This document shows positions 45,842-57,993 of a stretch of DNA of 64,000 bases, piece after piece. The notes below the pieces were generated by a model, which saw only the letters and a program-made list of their open reading frames with translations, was not told the origin of the DNA and ran no database searches. The DNA is from Podospora pseudocomata (lineage: Eukaryota; Ascomycota; Sordariomycetes; Sordariales; Podosporaceae). Where the stretch lies: the NCBI RefSeq assembly GCF_035222375.1, contig NC_085891.1:744001-808000 (forward strand). Direction: 5' to 3'. Positions within the stretch are counted from its first letter, which is position 1, and every line of letters starts with the position of its first letter. Position numbers and translations under genes: made by a program.

Positions 45842-46626
45842 TGTGTGTGTGTGTGTGGTAGGGTGATATAACCCCGCTGAGGTTATATCGATGGTCGGCG
45901 GGCCAAAAAGGTAGTGTATAGGGCAAGAGTAACTGGACTACTCTAGACCATGATGGGATGTATGTTTGTGTTTGTTTCCGTCGCCAATGCTTTTTCTCAA
46001 TTCTTTTTCTTTATTTCTCCAGTATAGCCGGCCTTAACAACCCTTCCTGCTTAAGCTCTGACTAAAACAACAGAATGCTGGGCCAACCAAATGGCAACAA
46101 AAAACGATGATTCAATGGCTTTTGGAAACCAAGGTTGCAAGTCTGATCAATGATGAAGCTGGGCGAGGGCAAGTTCCGAGTGAAACCGCGCATCCCTGGC
46201 TTGTAGTTAAGCCGCGGGCGGGCGGCAGGCGATCCAGACCCCGCAATCTGAGTCTGGCCCCCCAAGCCCACTGCTACCCGCTATCGTCGGGGTTGTCTCC
46301 ACCGACGTCGGAGGCTGTTTTTCAGGGACCGACTGTTTCCACCTTATCTTTTTTTGTGAAAGAGCCCAGAGCGAGAGTGACTGGAATTGAGCTTCGTTGA
46401 AAGTGTTTGGCTGTTGAGAAGAAGAGGGTATCACACCGCTTCCCTGCACTTTGCGCCTTGTTTTTACTTGAAAGTCCTCTTTCCTATAGGGCTGGATATT
46501 ATCTCTACGTTGAGGCGTTTGGCTATTCTTTGAAGTGGTTGTTGATATCACCTCCGCTACGGCTTAAACGCGGTGTTGATACCCCTTGTCTTCTCACGGT
46601 TACGAAAAGAGTCACACATACACACA
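45842..46626. other. Divergent promoter of MFS transporter and sideroflexin genes
   Basis: About 785 bases between two divergent start codons, with a short (GT)n run at about 45843-45856 just upstream of the MFS start. No gene seen. Confidence 0.6.
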
Positions 46627-47861
46627 ATGTCTTCGTCTCTGCCAGGCGTCCGGCCACTTCCCGACTCTCAGTATGATCTTAGCACCTACTGGGGCCGTGT
46701 GAGGCATACTGCGAGCATTACAGATCCGAGGTGAGAGCAAACTGACAACCTGTCTTATAACCATAACCTACCAGGTCGATGAGTGAGGTGTGAGTGAGTA
46801 GGGGACTTGTACCCGCCGGCCCATCCCACATCACCAACCAGCCTTGCTTTTTATGTCATGCCAGCATATACTAACCTGCGACCGTCAATAGGACCCTCCT
46901 CGTAGGCAGTGCCGGTCTTACAGATGCCAAAAACCTCCTCATCGCCTACAAGAATGGGCAAATTCCACACATGACCCCCGACCTCTGGAAGGCCAAGAAG
47001 ATTGTCGACTCGACTCTGCACCCAGACACAGGCGAGGCGGTCTTCCTCCCCTTCCGCATGTCATGCTTTGTCCTCTCCAACTTGGTGGTGACAGCGGGCA
47101 TGTTGACCCCTGGCCTTGGTGTAAGCCCTGTACCTCCCCCCCTTTCCGGTTACATACTCACCTCCATACAGAACCGCGGCACCATCGCCTGGCAAGTAGC
47201 CAACCAGTCCCTCAACGTAGCAATCAACTACTCCAACTCCAACAAATCCTCCCCCTTATCCTGGTCCAAAATCGCCCAGTCCTACTTCCTCGCCGTCGGC
47301 GCCTCCTGCTCCGTAGCCGTAGGCCTCAACTCCCTCGTCCCCCGTCTGAAATCCATCACCCCTTCCACCCGCCTCATTCTCGGCCGCCTCGTCCCCTTCG
47401 CCGCCGTGGCCTCGGCCGGTGCCCTCAACGTCTTCCTCATGCGCGGGGAGGAGATCCGCACCGGCATCGACGTCTTCCCTGTCCTGTCTCAAAAGGCCAG
47501 GGAGGCGTTTGCTGCCCAGGGCAAGTCCCCCTCCGAGGTGGAGAGTCTGGGCAAGAGCCAAAAGGCGGCGACGTTGGCGGTGGGGGAGACGGCGGTGAGC
47601 AGGGTGCTGAATTCGTCCCCGATCATGGTCATCCCCGCGCTGGCGCTGGTGAGGTTCCAGAGGACGGAGTGGCTGAGGAAGAACCCTAGGTGGACGACGC
47701 CGTTGAATTTGGGGTTGATCTTGGTGACGTCGTATGCGGTTTTGCCGTTGGCGCTGGCGGCGTTCCCGCAGAGGCAGAAGGTTAGGGCGGATAGTTTGGA
47801 GGAGAGGTTTCATGGACGGGGTGGGGAGGGGGGGTTGGTGGAGTTCAATAGGGGTATTTGA
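46627..47861 (+). CDS. Sideroflexin (mitochondrial inner-membrane amino-acid transporter)
   Basis: Three exons, 46627-46730, 46892-47120 and 47172-47861, give 340 residues. The N-terminus (MSSSLPGVRPLPDSQYDLS, TYWGRVRHT) and the AKKIVDSTLHPDTGE motif are characteristic of sideroflexins, as is TIAWQVANQSLNVAINYSN after the second intron. Several hydrophobic segments follow (SYFLAVGASCSVAVGL, RLVPFAAVASAGALNVFLMR, LNLGLILVTSYAVLPLALAAF). Animal SFXN1 imports serine into mitochondria, and the fungal members are called FSF1; the function here is inferred from that. The 51-nt second intron (gtaagc...atacag) is divisible by three and has no in-frame stop, so its retention would insert 17 residues. 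The coding strand changes from C-rich (47172-47480) to G-rich (after 47500). Confidence 0.93.
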
Positions 47862-50842
47862 GGAGATATAGGGAAATAAACGAATGGATCAAGATGCATG
47901 GTGTTTTGGAGGCTGAGGGGGCGAAGGGTTTAAAAAAGAAGGTTTGCCTGGGCGTGAGAGCGTTGCCAGTTGTCAGTGTTAGCTTGAAGTCTAATTCCCC
48001 TTCTCCAAGATCCATAATCCGGGCAGAGGGTTCGGTTTTCCAGCAAGTCCTTCTCCAACCAACACTCAAACTTTATCCAACCAGGTCCAACACTTCGGAT
48101 TCCCCGAGTCCACTGGGACATGAGCATCTCAAACATTGTCTTGCGTAAAGACACTCACCAACTGAAGATACCCTACCCAAGACTCCCGTCTCAGTGAACA
48201 ACATGAGATCCGTTCACAAAACAAGGGGTGTAATCTGATGCAAGTCCCACTTTTGTCACGGTAACTTGAACCCAGTATGTGGAGCCTGTGAAACAGTTGT
48301 TGTTGTTACTGTTGTGGTGCGTGAACTGTTGCACGGCAGATGGTGAGTGAAACCACACTTGTGTAAATTTCAAAGCCCCAGACCTTCAAAAACACATCCA
48401 TTGGCCTTGGCCTATATTCAACACGCCTTCAAGAACAGATATTTGTGAGAATAGACGAAACACGCGGGAAAATACATGTTGAATTTTCACGCTGAAAATG
48501 AGGAGTTGTGAGAAGGCTCTCCAGGCAGGCAGCCTAACCCCACATATCTTATCTCATATTTACGCTTGGCTGTTATTGATCATGTGAAGGAGTGTGAATG
48601 CTCCTTTTTTTCGCAGGCAAGTCTTGGGGACCAAATATAAACATCACTGGACTGTTTCAGATGAGGAGGGATCGGTGCCCATTTTCACTTGATCTGCTTG
48701 TCAGACCATTAGATTTGGAGGGTTTGTGAGTTGAGACCACAGACTGATGCCTTGAAAGCAAATTGGGAGGAAAGTGAGCATGTCAATCATTTCGTTTCGA
48801 AATATGGATTTGATGAAGGTTTTATGCAAACTTTGCTGTGCCATGGTTGATTTGGGGGCTGTGGTGGTGGTGTACTGGGTTAGATACCAAGCATAAATTG
48901 GGTTAGGGTAGTTTATGGGCCCTTAATTTATCCATCACCCCGTGTTTGTGAATGATATGAAGGCAAAGTATTACACCGTAGTAAGATGTCCCTCACCTAG
49001 GTAGCCAACCTTTACCCCACCACTTGCTTTGAGCAGATTTTGTTGATGTTATTGTTTTAGTCCGGGCGGAGGACGGTCTTTCATGATGATGGGTGGTCAC
49101 ACCCCCACTAACCCTACAGCGGTAAAAGACCGTTTCCACCTGCCCGTTCGGATTCGTTTCCTTTCTTTCTTCAACAAGGCTCTCCTTCCTGCAGATAAGG
49201 ATGAAGTCATCCTGCAATGCAGCAGCCACAACCCCAAAAAGTGAAGAAAGAAGAGAGGATTGCAACAGGCTTGGGGAAGTCCTGGTGGTGCTTGCTTGCC
49301 AGTTGTTGGTCCACTGACGAAAGAGAGGGGTCATCTTTTTTGGATTTTGGCCACTGCGGGGCAGCCACGGCAACCAGCCAGCGACCACCCCACACACCCA
49401 CACACACACACCACACCATCCCGTCACAAAGTGTAGCGGGATCTTGTGGACCCTTGATATTGTCCAAGGCGACCTTGGAGTTGCAAAAAGAACCGGGCCT
49501 AGACAAGGCTTGAAGGGTAAAGGAGAGAGTAACGGGGAGTTTTGAAATCTGTAAGCTAATTCGGTTGTTCTCACAGTCTCGTCATGAATATCACGACAAG
49601 AAAAAGCCAAGAACCGGCTGGTTGCCTTCGCTGACAGCCGGACATCGGGTCACAGCGTAGATCCATCTGGGCCTGGCGTGTGTGCTTACCGTCCTGTATT
49701 AGCAAAAGTTGCACGAAGAACCACCATTGCCCATTGGAAGGAAAAGAAGTTGGCTGTGGTTGGGGGTGGTTTGATTGCGTTTCCCCGACAAAACCCGCCT
49801 GCTCGTTGCAGTGTGCACACATATGGGATCGCGCTAGATACCGATGAAGAGAGATCCCGGGGTTCTGCATGTGCATGGAGGGGGATGTGATCTTTTTGGC
49901 CCGTCCCACCTTTATCAGTTTCTTGTTAATGTGGGAGACAAACTGTTGATCACCACTTGGCCCTTTTCCCCCTTCTTGGATGCTGGTTTCCAGTGTGAGA
50001 AAGGCACAGCATACACTTATTGCTGAGAAAAAGGAGGAAGCTGGGCGGTCAGGTTTGGTGCGAGACGGACTCGGTAGCACTGCAGGGCTCCTCCTCCGCC
50101 ATCAAGCGCGCACCGAGGCTTCCGTTTTCCGCAACCGCCAGGCAAAGAGCACGCTCCCGTGCCGCTCGCGAAGCTGCAAGGCGCAACCATACCTTTCGGC
50201 TTGGGATGGAATGCTGCGCTGAGTTACGCGATAGCCAGAGAGAACAGCTTGCAAGACGACAGTCAGGGCCAGCCTCTTCCATACAGAGGCTTGTGCAAAT
50301 TCAAATGGAAAATCAGAAAGCCACCCAAGGAAGACCTGACGATACCCCCGTCTTATACATTTCTCTTTCATCATTGGCGGGGCTGGCTGCCGTAGGACAG
50401 GGTTGCTGGCACTGTGGAAGGCTGTAATAAATCGCCGAAGGTGCCCCAAGCAGGCGCGTCTCCATAAAGAAGGTTGTTATTGTCCTTGTTCGATCCCGCT
50501 CTGGGGGCTGCGTCTTGGGAGCTGAGGTGAATCAACACCACACCTGGTGGGAAATGGAAGTCTGTCACCCTGCCGCGTGGTTGATGACTCGGAAATCAGG
50601 TCCACGACTGTGGAACAGAGTGGAGAAAGATCAGAGACCCAGAGTCTCAACACCAACCAATCCTTCGATATATATGCAGCTGCCTTGAACGTAAGAAATG
50701 CTTCAACATGAACGAAGTAGGCCGATTGCAAAAGGCACAGACCACGCCCCCAGACCACGGCCGATACCCATCCGTTAATCCTGGGAGGATGATGTAAAGG
50801 TCCAGCTCGTTTTCTCTTGTTGTCTTCTTATTCCGGAACAGC

Positions 50843-50878
50843 CAGTCAGTCAGTCAGTCAGTCAGTCAGCCAGCCAGC
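50843..50878. repeat. (CAGT)n / (CAGC)n microsatellite
   Basis: Six to seven CAGT units followed by three CAGC units in direct succession, read from the sequence. Confidence 0.85.
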
Positions 50879-52182
50879 CCCCAGGCAATGCCCTGGCCGG
50901 ACCTAAAAGAACCACGGAAACACAAACACACAGAAAGAATGAACAGCAACTGGAAAAGCAAGAGGGGAAGGAGGGACTGGTGCTAATTAATATCAATGAA
51001 GGAGGGACTGAACCCGCGCTGGCGCATGTAACACTCCATGCCAGGTGCTTCCGGAGCGGCGTACATGTGGTTGTCCATTATCCTAGCGAAAGCCACCGTA
51101 CGCACAGATGGATGGATGGGTGGATAACTGATAGCTCTTTCACAGTCACTTCCACGACGAGATGATGACAGCCAGCTACAAGACATAAAAAGGTTACAGA
51201 CACATAACTGAGGAGGGTTCGAGATGCTTCAATGGGCATATCTCATGATGTTGAAAAGTGGAAGGGATCCGCACTGTCCCACCACACTGTGTTTCTACCT
51301 AAGAAGCCTCGAAGAGCCCCGCCTAATGTCAAAGACGAGCACACGAATCAGCGCATTGTGTCTGATGTCAGCGTCGCAAACACCACTAGAGGAAAGTGCG
51401 AGACTTGGGAGGTCCACACTGTGCCAGGCATTGGTGGCGCGGGACCAAGCATGGTCAGGTCAGGTTTCAATAAGAGTGGAAGGCGAAACTCGAGGCTTGG
51501 CAAAGCCGAGATGTGAACGTACCCAATGGCAGGGTGGGCTTTTGGCCATTTTCCATCTGAAGTTGCTGTGTTGTTTTTGGGACGTTGACGACGGGCGCTG
51601 CTGCGGTATATTCGTCATTGGCTCTTTTGTGCAAAAGTGAAGGTGGTTCCAGCCCTGTGCTCCTGGTGCTGGTTCGGTGTTGACATCGACAAGGTGTGGT
51701 TTGACCGAGAGTCTGCTGGAGCCAACGGGTGAAAACCTAAACAGGGTCGCCAAAGTCACCAGTCGCCCGTTCCCCTTCGCCGAAGACACCAACACTTGAG
51801 CGAAACATTCTAGGGCAATCAACCGTCCTTTGGCCGCGGCGAAAAATATACGTCCCCCTTTTCCACACCCTATCAAAGACACTCAACCACTCGAGCACCA
51901 GTGGGCGAGAGAGTTCCCTCAGCCGAGCGTACACCCAGCACCATTCACCACACCCAGCACACCCAGCACACACCCAAGCAGCGCAGCGCAGACACCAGCG
52001 ACAAACGGGGCTTGGGCTTCCTTCCCTCGCTCCATCTTCGCGCCAACCTGCTTTCAGTGCAAATTCCGGCTTCCACCTTCTCCATTCCTTCCTCACCAGC
52101 ATCATTGAGCACCTTCGACGAGAGAGACTCGAGACTCGACACTCCAACCGCCTTGATTTCTATCGTGTCGTCAATCGGTCGA

Positions 52183-52200
52183 ATGCTGATACCTCCGTGA
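52183..52200 (+). promoter_or_regulatory. Short upstream ORF candidate before the LAMMER kinase
   Basis: ATG followed by four codons (MLIPP) and TGA at 52198-52200, about 250 bases upstream of the kinase start. If it lies in the leader it could lower translation of the kinase; the transcript start is unknown. Confidence 0.3.
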
Positions 52201-52453
52201 CGGGGCTCCCAACGGCCAGCCAGCGCGCGAGGGCTTCGCCAAAAACCCCGACGTCAGCTAGGAATACCACTCGCCGGTATTCACCCAGCTCGGGACGCAA
52301 CCCTTTCACTTGGTGTCAAACCTTAACCACCGACTGCCTCCACCTTCCCCGGGTCAGACACGATACGGGACCTTCCTGCCCTCGTCCTCTCCCACACTCT
52401 TCCCATTTTCCCAATCCTGCCACCCTCTTTGCAGAGAGTAGCGAAGCAGGACA

Positions 52454-54841
52454 ATGTCGACTCCGACTACTGCAACTGCGACGCTCCCTCCCTACAGTCA
52501 CAGTCACTTTCACTACCCACACCACCACCAGCAGCATAAATCGTTCCCACAACCAAATACCTCTGCCTACCGCTCTACGAACCCGGTGCTTCCTCCTGCC
52601 TCCCGTCTCGTTTATCCCTCTACCTCCGGCTACAACACTCACCCGGCGACACACGCCGTGTCAAATGGAGCGAGTCTGATGCCCCTGGAGCCATCGAGAC
52701 ACCACCCACACGACTCAGCCGACTTGGCCTCCCATCGCTCGGAATCGCTCTACTCAACCATGCCGGCAAACTCGCAGTCAAGCCGAACCCAAGTGGTGAC
52801 CAACCCGCCGCCGTCGTTGTCAAAAAAGAGACAGAGAGATGTCGATTGGAATGATTTCTACAAAAATGGCCTGCCGACCGAAATCATCGTCATTGATGAC
52901 TCCCCCGAGCCGGAGGAGCCAGCAACGTCCAAGAACCTGACCAACGGACATTCCTATGCCAGCGGCCCGACCGATGCTTCGGTCGCCCCTCCGGCCAAGA
53001 GGAGGAGGAAAGAGACTGATGCGGCGCCTTACGACCCTGTTCACCATATCGCATCACACACCCACACTCCTCGCCAGTATGGGTCGCCAAGCAAATCGAC
53101 AACGTCAAGTGGCCGTACCAACTCTGCCAATCATACCACGGCCGCTACCTCACTTGGCTCACTTTCATCAAACGGTCAGTATGACCACGAGTTGCAGCAG
53201 GCGAGCCAGGGCCAGAAGCGGAAAAGAACCCGGGCGCAGACGAACAGCGAGGCGAAGCGTCGCGAGGCTCTGGTCACAGATGCTTTTGCCAGCTACATTC
53301 CTCCTCGGCAGCCCATCAAGAAGTCCCGAGATGTCCCGGTCCAGATCATCACTGATGTGAGCCATTTCCATCATGGTGCCATTGTGAATAGCTACACTAA
53401 CCACCAATGCTAGCCTCCGCACATGCAGACCTCGCGGGTCGACGATGACGAAGGTCACTACATTGTTGTGCCGGACAATCCCTTGACTGAGCGATGTAAG
53501 TTGTTGCTCAATTATGATGAACGCCTCGGGCATCCTGTTGACGCGAGTCTGAAACAGATCAAATGGTCAAGCTGCTTGGACAAGGCACGTTCGGCAAAGT
53601 CGTCCAAGCCAAGGACAGGCAGCGTCCAGGGAAGTTGGTCGCCATCAAGATCATTCGCTCGGTGCAAAAGTACCGCGAAGCCAGCAAGATTGAGCTCCGA
53701 GTCCTGGAAACGCTCAAGGCCAACGACCCGGAGAATCGCAACAGGTGCATTCACCTCCGAGACTGCTTCGACTACCGCGGCCACATCTGCATCGTTATGG
53801 ACCTGTTGGGTCAGAGCGTGTTCGACTTTCTTAAGAGCAATAATTTCGTTCCCTTTCCCAACAGCCAGATTCAGAGCTTCGCCCGCCAGCTGTTTACCAG
53901 CGTAGCCTGTGCGTACCGTTTTCTGGCCAAACACCACGGGATTTGTGTTGCTGACTCTTTCTTTTCGCAGTCTTGCATGATCTCAACTTGATCCACACGG
54001 ATTTGAAGCCCGAGAATATCTTGCTTTGTCATAACGAGTACCAGACGTTCACGTACAACCGCAAGATTCCATCCTCGAGCAGCAATGTTGCCCGCCAGGC
54101 CACACAAAGAAGAGTATTGTTGGACACCGAGATCCGGTTGATTGACTTTGGGTCTGCAACATTTCAGGACGAATATCACTCGTCCGTTGTGTCAACTCGG
54201 CATTACCGTGCACCCGAAATCATTCTTGGTCTTGGCTGGTCTTTCCCCTGCGACATTTGGAGCATTGGATGCATTCTCGTCGAGTTCTTCACCGGAGATG
54301 CCCTTTTCCAGACACACGATAACCTCGAGCATCTGGCCATGATGCAGGCGGTGGTGGACGCCAATATCGACACTCACCTTGTCCAGTCTGTTAACCGCCA
54401 GCCACGCAATGGCACCAACCCAGCATCCAGGTAAGATTCTCGGAAGACGCTCTTCGCTGGAGCAGCACAACTGACAGCACAATAGGTACTTCAAGCGGAA
54501 CAAGCTTGATTACCCGACAGCAGATACCACAAGACAGTCGAAGAGATTTGTCAGAGCAATGAAGACACTTCCGGTTTGTGTTTTGTTGCGTGGACCCATC
54601 TATGACGAGTCTGCTAACCCTGTTGCAGGAGATCATTCCGCCGAACAACAAGTTCCTGAAAGAGTTCTTGGCCCTTTTACAAAAGATCTTTGTCTATGAT
54701 CCGGCCAAACGGATAACGGCCAAGGAGGCTCTTAGCCATCCCTGGTTCCAGGAACACGCTTACCCCGACGACGGAACCGAGGCTGCTCGCATTCGCGCCG
54801 AAAAGCAGAGACTCAACGAACTCTCGGCCATTGCGCCATGA
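52454..54841 (+). CDS. LAMMER (CLK-type) dual-specificity protein kinase
   Basis: Six exons, 52454-53356, 53414-53495, 53558-53908, 53971-54430, 54486-54573 and 54629-54841, give 698 residues; all junctions are in phase with GT-AG introns of 55-62 nt. The N-terminal 300 residues are disordered, His/Ser/Pro-rich and contain basic nuclear-type signals ([15 protein letters not shown]). The kinase domain starts near residue 325: GQGTFGKVV glycine loop near 335, VAIKII with the ATP-binding lysine, HTDLKPEN catalytic loop near 454 (the T before D is typical of LAMMER kinases), DFGSATF near 502, and RHYRAPE. The signature is [11 protein letters not shown] near 565; E-H-L-A-M-M is intact. LAMMER kinases phosphorylate SR-type splicing factors and regulate growth and stress responses (S. 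pombe Lkh1, yeast Kns1). Located in nucleus and cytoplasm by homology. Confidence 0.96.
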
Positions 54842-55780
54842 TGAGCAGAACGTAGGCAGCCACCCACGCTGCGCCGGAGAAGCTTTAAGCAATTTGTCGC
54901 TGGACGTCGACATGAAAGAAACGAAGAAGGTCACGACAAGTGATGGGCAGTCTAGGTGATAATTTCAGCGTCCGAGGCGAGCATCTCGTGTCAAACCGGG
55001 GCACATACAGCATACATCAGCAAGTGCCATGGCTCGGTGTATCGTCATCCACGGTTATGGGTTTTTGGTCCGCATTTACTGTGCGGTGGTGATTGCACAC
55101 CTTTTGGTCTGCAAATGAGATATGAAGACTGGTGTTGGGGGTGGGAGGGTTTTTGGGGGAGTCGTAGGCTGGTTCATTTTGGCATGGTTTTATTGGCCTT
55201 TCTTTTCTGGGATGTGTGGTATAATGTGTGTTGAGGTTCGGGAGGGACTGGAGTGCTGCTCGGATCTCATAGAGGGAACTTGTTTCACGGGTGTTCATGG
55301 GGTGCCTGCAACATCATAGTGGCTGGCGACAGATGAAGGCTTGCCCGCTCGCTCTGCTTGAAATGGTGATTTCATATCGGTGCTGTCGTCCCCCGCAGTG
55401 CAACACGGTCAGAAAGGCTTGATTGGTTTTGGTTCATTTCACACAAAGTATACCCTCGACTATGCACCGGCGGTCGTTATGGATGTATCTAGGATCTGAT
55501 GGAGGTTTTAAATGTGCGTTGCTCCCGCTCTCACCTCTGTTGGTGTTTTGTGATTCAGTCTTTGCTAACATCATGGAGCTTTTAGCGTTATTCGGCATCT
55601 TACTACATACGTTGCTTCAACCCATAAGCGTGCGATTCACCAACGATATGATATCTATCATATACAACTGCCACGCCTGAAGGGTTGGTCGGGAATAATG
55701 GGCAAGGCAACAGCAACATGGATGGGTGTCTTGTTGGGTGGCTATATAGGTAGCAGACAAATGTTTTATTGGGGTGGTTG

Positions 55781-55840
<60 letters not shown>

Positions 55841-56191
55841 TGTTGTCAGTGTGTGTCTGGAATAAAGACAGAAGAAAGAGGACTATGGACTGGGTTCCTT
55901 TGTGAAGATAAGGGGGTTTTGTTGATTGAGCCAGGGGGTATTGTCATAGTCCTTTTGGGAAAGGGCTCGCGGTGATGGTCTTGTTGCTTCTAGCTGGTAC
56001 TGGTCGATCTCGTTGCGTGTTTTATCATCGGTCTGCGAGCGGAATATCGAAATCATCATCATCATCAAGCAAGCAAGCAATTCAGAAAAATCGATCTCCG
56101 TCTCTCGCCTCGTCCCCTTAGACATCAACGGCATCGAATCGAATCGCCAGCCCGTTGAGTGATTGATTACAGATTAGGTATCCAGAAGAGC
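54842..56191. other. Intergenic region with long (GT)n tract
   Basis: About 1.35 kb between two plus-strand genes. Kinase 3' UTR, a (GT)n microsatellite at 55785-55838, and a promoter region. No gene seen. Confidence 0.55.
55785..55838. repeat. (GT)27 dinucleotide microsatellite
   Basis: An uninterrupted run of GT of about 54 bases, the longest simple repeat in the window. It lies about 350 bases upstream of the next start codon. Confidence 0.95.
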
Positions 56192-57775
56192 ATGACCATC
56201 ACCCCGTCGCCTCTACTCGCCATACGGAGCAGCTCCCTCCAGATGCTCGCCTCGTTGCTCCGTCTCCCGCCCGAGATGATGGTTGGGGGGGTAGCCACGA
56301 GGGAGATGCCTGCCCAATGGCTCGCGGAGCAGAAGCAGGTGGTTGACTCGGGGGTTTTGCCTTTCGAGGTGCTGGCGAAACCCACCACCACCGCGAGGGA
56401 AGTGTCGTCGCCGTCCAGGTGGAGGAGGGTTGTTGCTCCGTTCTTGCTTACCGGCAGTCGTCAACGGGGGTTGTGTCAAGCCCATGGTGGTCTCGATTAC
56501 GATCTTGTCAGGGAGGTTTATGGCTTGGTTAGGAAGGAGGTGGTTGATGGCGGGGAGGGGGTGAGGTCTTGGTTGAGGTTTATTTCTCGGCATCGAGAGG
56601 AATATAAACGGGATGATTGGAGGGATGTGAAGGGGTTTGTTGAGGATATGGCGGGGGTGGTTGTGTTGATGGAGGGGTTTGAGGTGGGTGACGGGGTGGA
56701 TGAGGAGCGGTGGGAGGGGTATTTTGGAAGGGGGGTACGGATGGAAGATGTGAAAGAAAGGTTCGGGACGGGGTGGGAGAGGGTGGGAAGTGGGTGTTTG
56801 GCTTGTGTTTTGGGGGTTATTGGCGGGAGGAAGGAGGTGGTTGTTGGGTTGAGGGGGAGTTGCTTATCGCGGGCGAAGAGGAGGACGCCGAGGCTGGAGG
56901 GACGGTGGTTGGGGGGGTGGATGGATGGGGGGATGGTGAGGGAGAGTGAGGTGCTGGCGGGGAGGTTGAGGGTTGTGAGGAGGCTGCAGGAGGGGAGGTC
57001 TGGGGGGGAGGGGTTGGGTATGGATTTTGTGAGGGTGGTTGAGGAGGTGAGGTTGGCTGACGATGCTGGTCACCGAGCTGGTGGCAATGCGATATACGAG
57101 CGTGAGGGCAGCAGGCAACTCAGCACCAACAACCCGTACAGACCTACTGACCCTAAAAGCCCATCACCACCGGTACCACCACCACAAGAACCATTCGGCG
57201 GGTTCGACGGCGCCTTCGATTCCGACGATGACCACTACCAACAAATCCTCAACACCCTCGTTCCCCCCGGCAATCACATCCAAAATCCCATACCACCCCC
57301 AACACCCCCATCCATGAGTGACTCTAGAGACTATCACCCCCCTCGCCAAAGCTGGACGGCCCCCATACCTCCCCTTTCCCTCCCTCGCCGCTGCCCCCCA
57401 CCCCATCATTCTCACCCTCCTGCAAGCTTGAATCCCCAAGTTCACACCGCCATCATCCCACCCCCCTCCTCAAGCTACTACGCCGACGAAATCCTCAACC
57501 ATTATCAGAATTATCAGGATCACAAACCATCAGCCAGAACAAGATCCAGCACCATCTTCTCTGGGAGACCCCGGCCAGAAGAATACGACAGCTTGGTTGC
57601 CATGGACAACGATGAAGCGGCTTTGTTGTGTCACCGTGAACATCAGAAACGTTTGGACGAATGCTACAGTGAGAAGAGCACAAAGGCGAGGCTGAAAAGG
57701 GGGCTCGAAAGGGGCAGGAGCAGTCCAGGAAGTGATGGGGGCAGGACAGAGTGGGGTGATTTCTGTCGGTTTTGA
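56192..57775 (+). CDS. Unrecognised protein, helical N-terminal half and disordered Pro-rich C-terminal half
   Basis: From ATG 56192 the frame gives 527 residues without an intron; the frame is open a few codons upstream only from a GTG. Residues 1-300 look folded and helical: SLQMLASLLRLPPEMM, VYGLVRKEVVDGGEG, SWLRFISRHREEYKRD, VKGFVEDMAGVVVLMEGF, GCLACVLGVIGGRKEVVVGLR. Residues 300-500 are Pro/His/Ser-rich and the C-terminus is charged (EEYDSLVAMDNDEAALLCHRE, HQKRLDECY). I recognise no domain; it resembles hypothetical proteins of sordariomycetes with a conserved helical core. The coding strand switches from extremely G-rich (56480-57060) to C-rich (57120-57500), yet the frame stays open, which argues that the whole length is translated. 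Confidence 0.72.
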   Translation: MTITPSPLLAIRSSSLQMLASLLRLPPEMMVGGVATREMPAQWLAEQKQVVDSGVLPFEVLAKPTTTAREVSSPSRWRRVVAPFLLTGSRQRGLCQAHGGLDYDLVREVYGLVRKEVVDGGEGVRSWLRFISRHREEYKRDDWRDVKGFVEDMAGVVVLMEGFEVGDGVDEERWEGYFGRGVRMEDVKERFGTGWERVGSGCLACVLGVIGGRKEVVVGLRGSCLSRAKRRTPRLEGRWLGGWMDGGMVRESEVLAGRLRVVRRLQEGRSGGEGLGMDFVRVVEEVRLADDAGHRAGGNAIYEREGSRQLSTNNPYRPTDPKSPSPPVPPPQEPFGGFDGAFDSDDDHYQQILNTLVPPGNHIQNPIPPPTPPSMSDSRDYHPPRQSWTAPIPPLSLPRRCPPPHHSHPPASLNPQVHTAIIPPPSSSYYADEILNHYQNYQDHKPSARTRSSTIFSGRPRPEEYDSLVAMDNDEAALLCHREHQKRLDECYSEKSTKARLKRGLERGRSSPGSDGGRTEWGDFCRF

Positions 57776-57993
57776 GCAAGCGGGAATTGTGTTGTGAGAA
57801 TAGTGGCATCATTTATTTCACTTGTGAATAGCATAATTATGTGAGGGCTGTGGTAAAATAGTTGTTTAACTTGATATGCATTGATAAATGTGCTGCGTTG
57901 ATGATGTCCAGAACAAAGTACTCGAGATATAGGCCTCTAAATATCCTGAATGCAGGTCCCTCTAAAGAGGGCCGTCTATGGCATGCTCATCAT

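Larger units (their letters stand above)
47862..52453. other. Gene-poor stretch of about 4.6 kb
   Basis: No gene is supported on either strand. The part before 52454 (about 51800-52453) is CA/CT-rich and looks like a long leader and promoter of the kinase gene. A CAGT/CAGC repeat lies at 50843-50878. A candidate tRNA-like B box at about 48262-48277 (minus strand) did not fold into a tRNA. Confidence 0.5.

Noticed and set aside
48240-48320. tRNA-like B box on the minus strand (GGGTTCAAG)
   Set aside because: The flanking bases do not form a T stem, and no A box or acceptor stem could be matched at the right distance.
50020-50427. Overlapping plus- and minus-strand frames of 115-135 codons
   Set aside because: Arg/Ser/Gln-rich on both strands with no domain; typical chance frames in GC-rich DNA.
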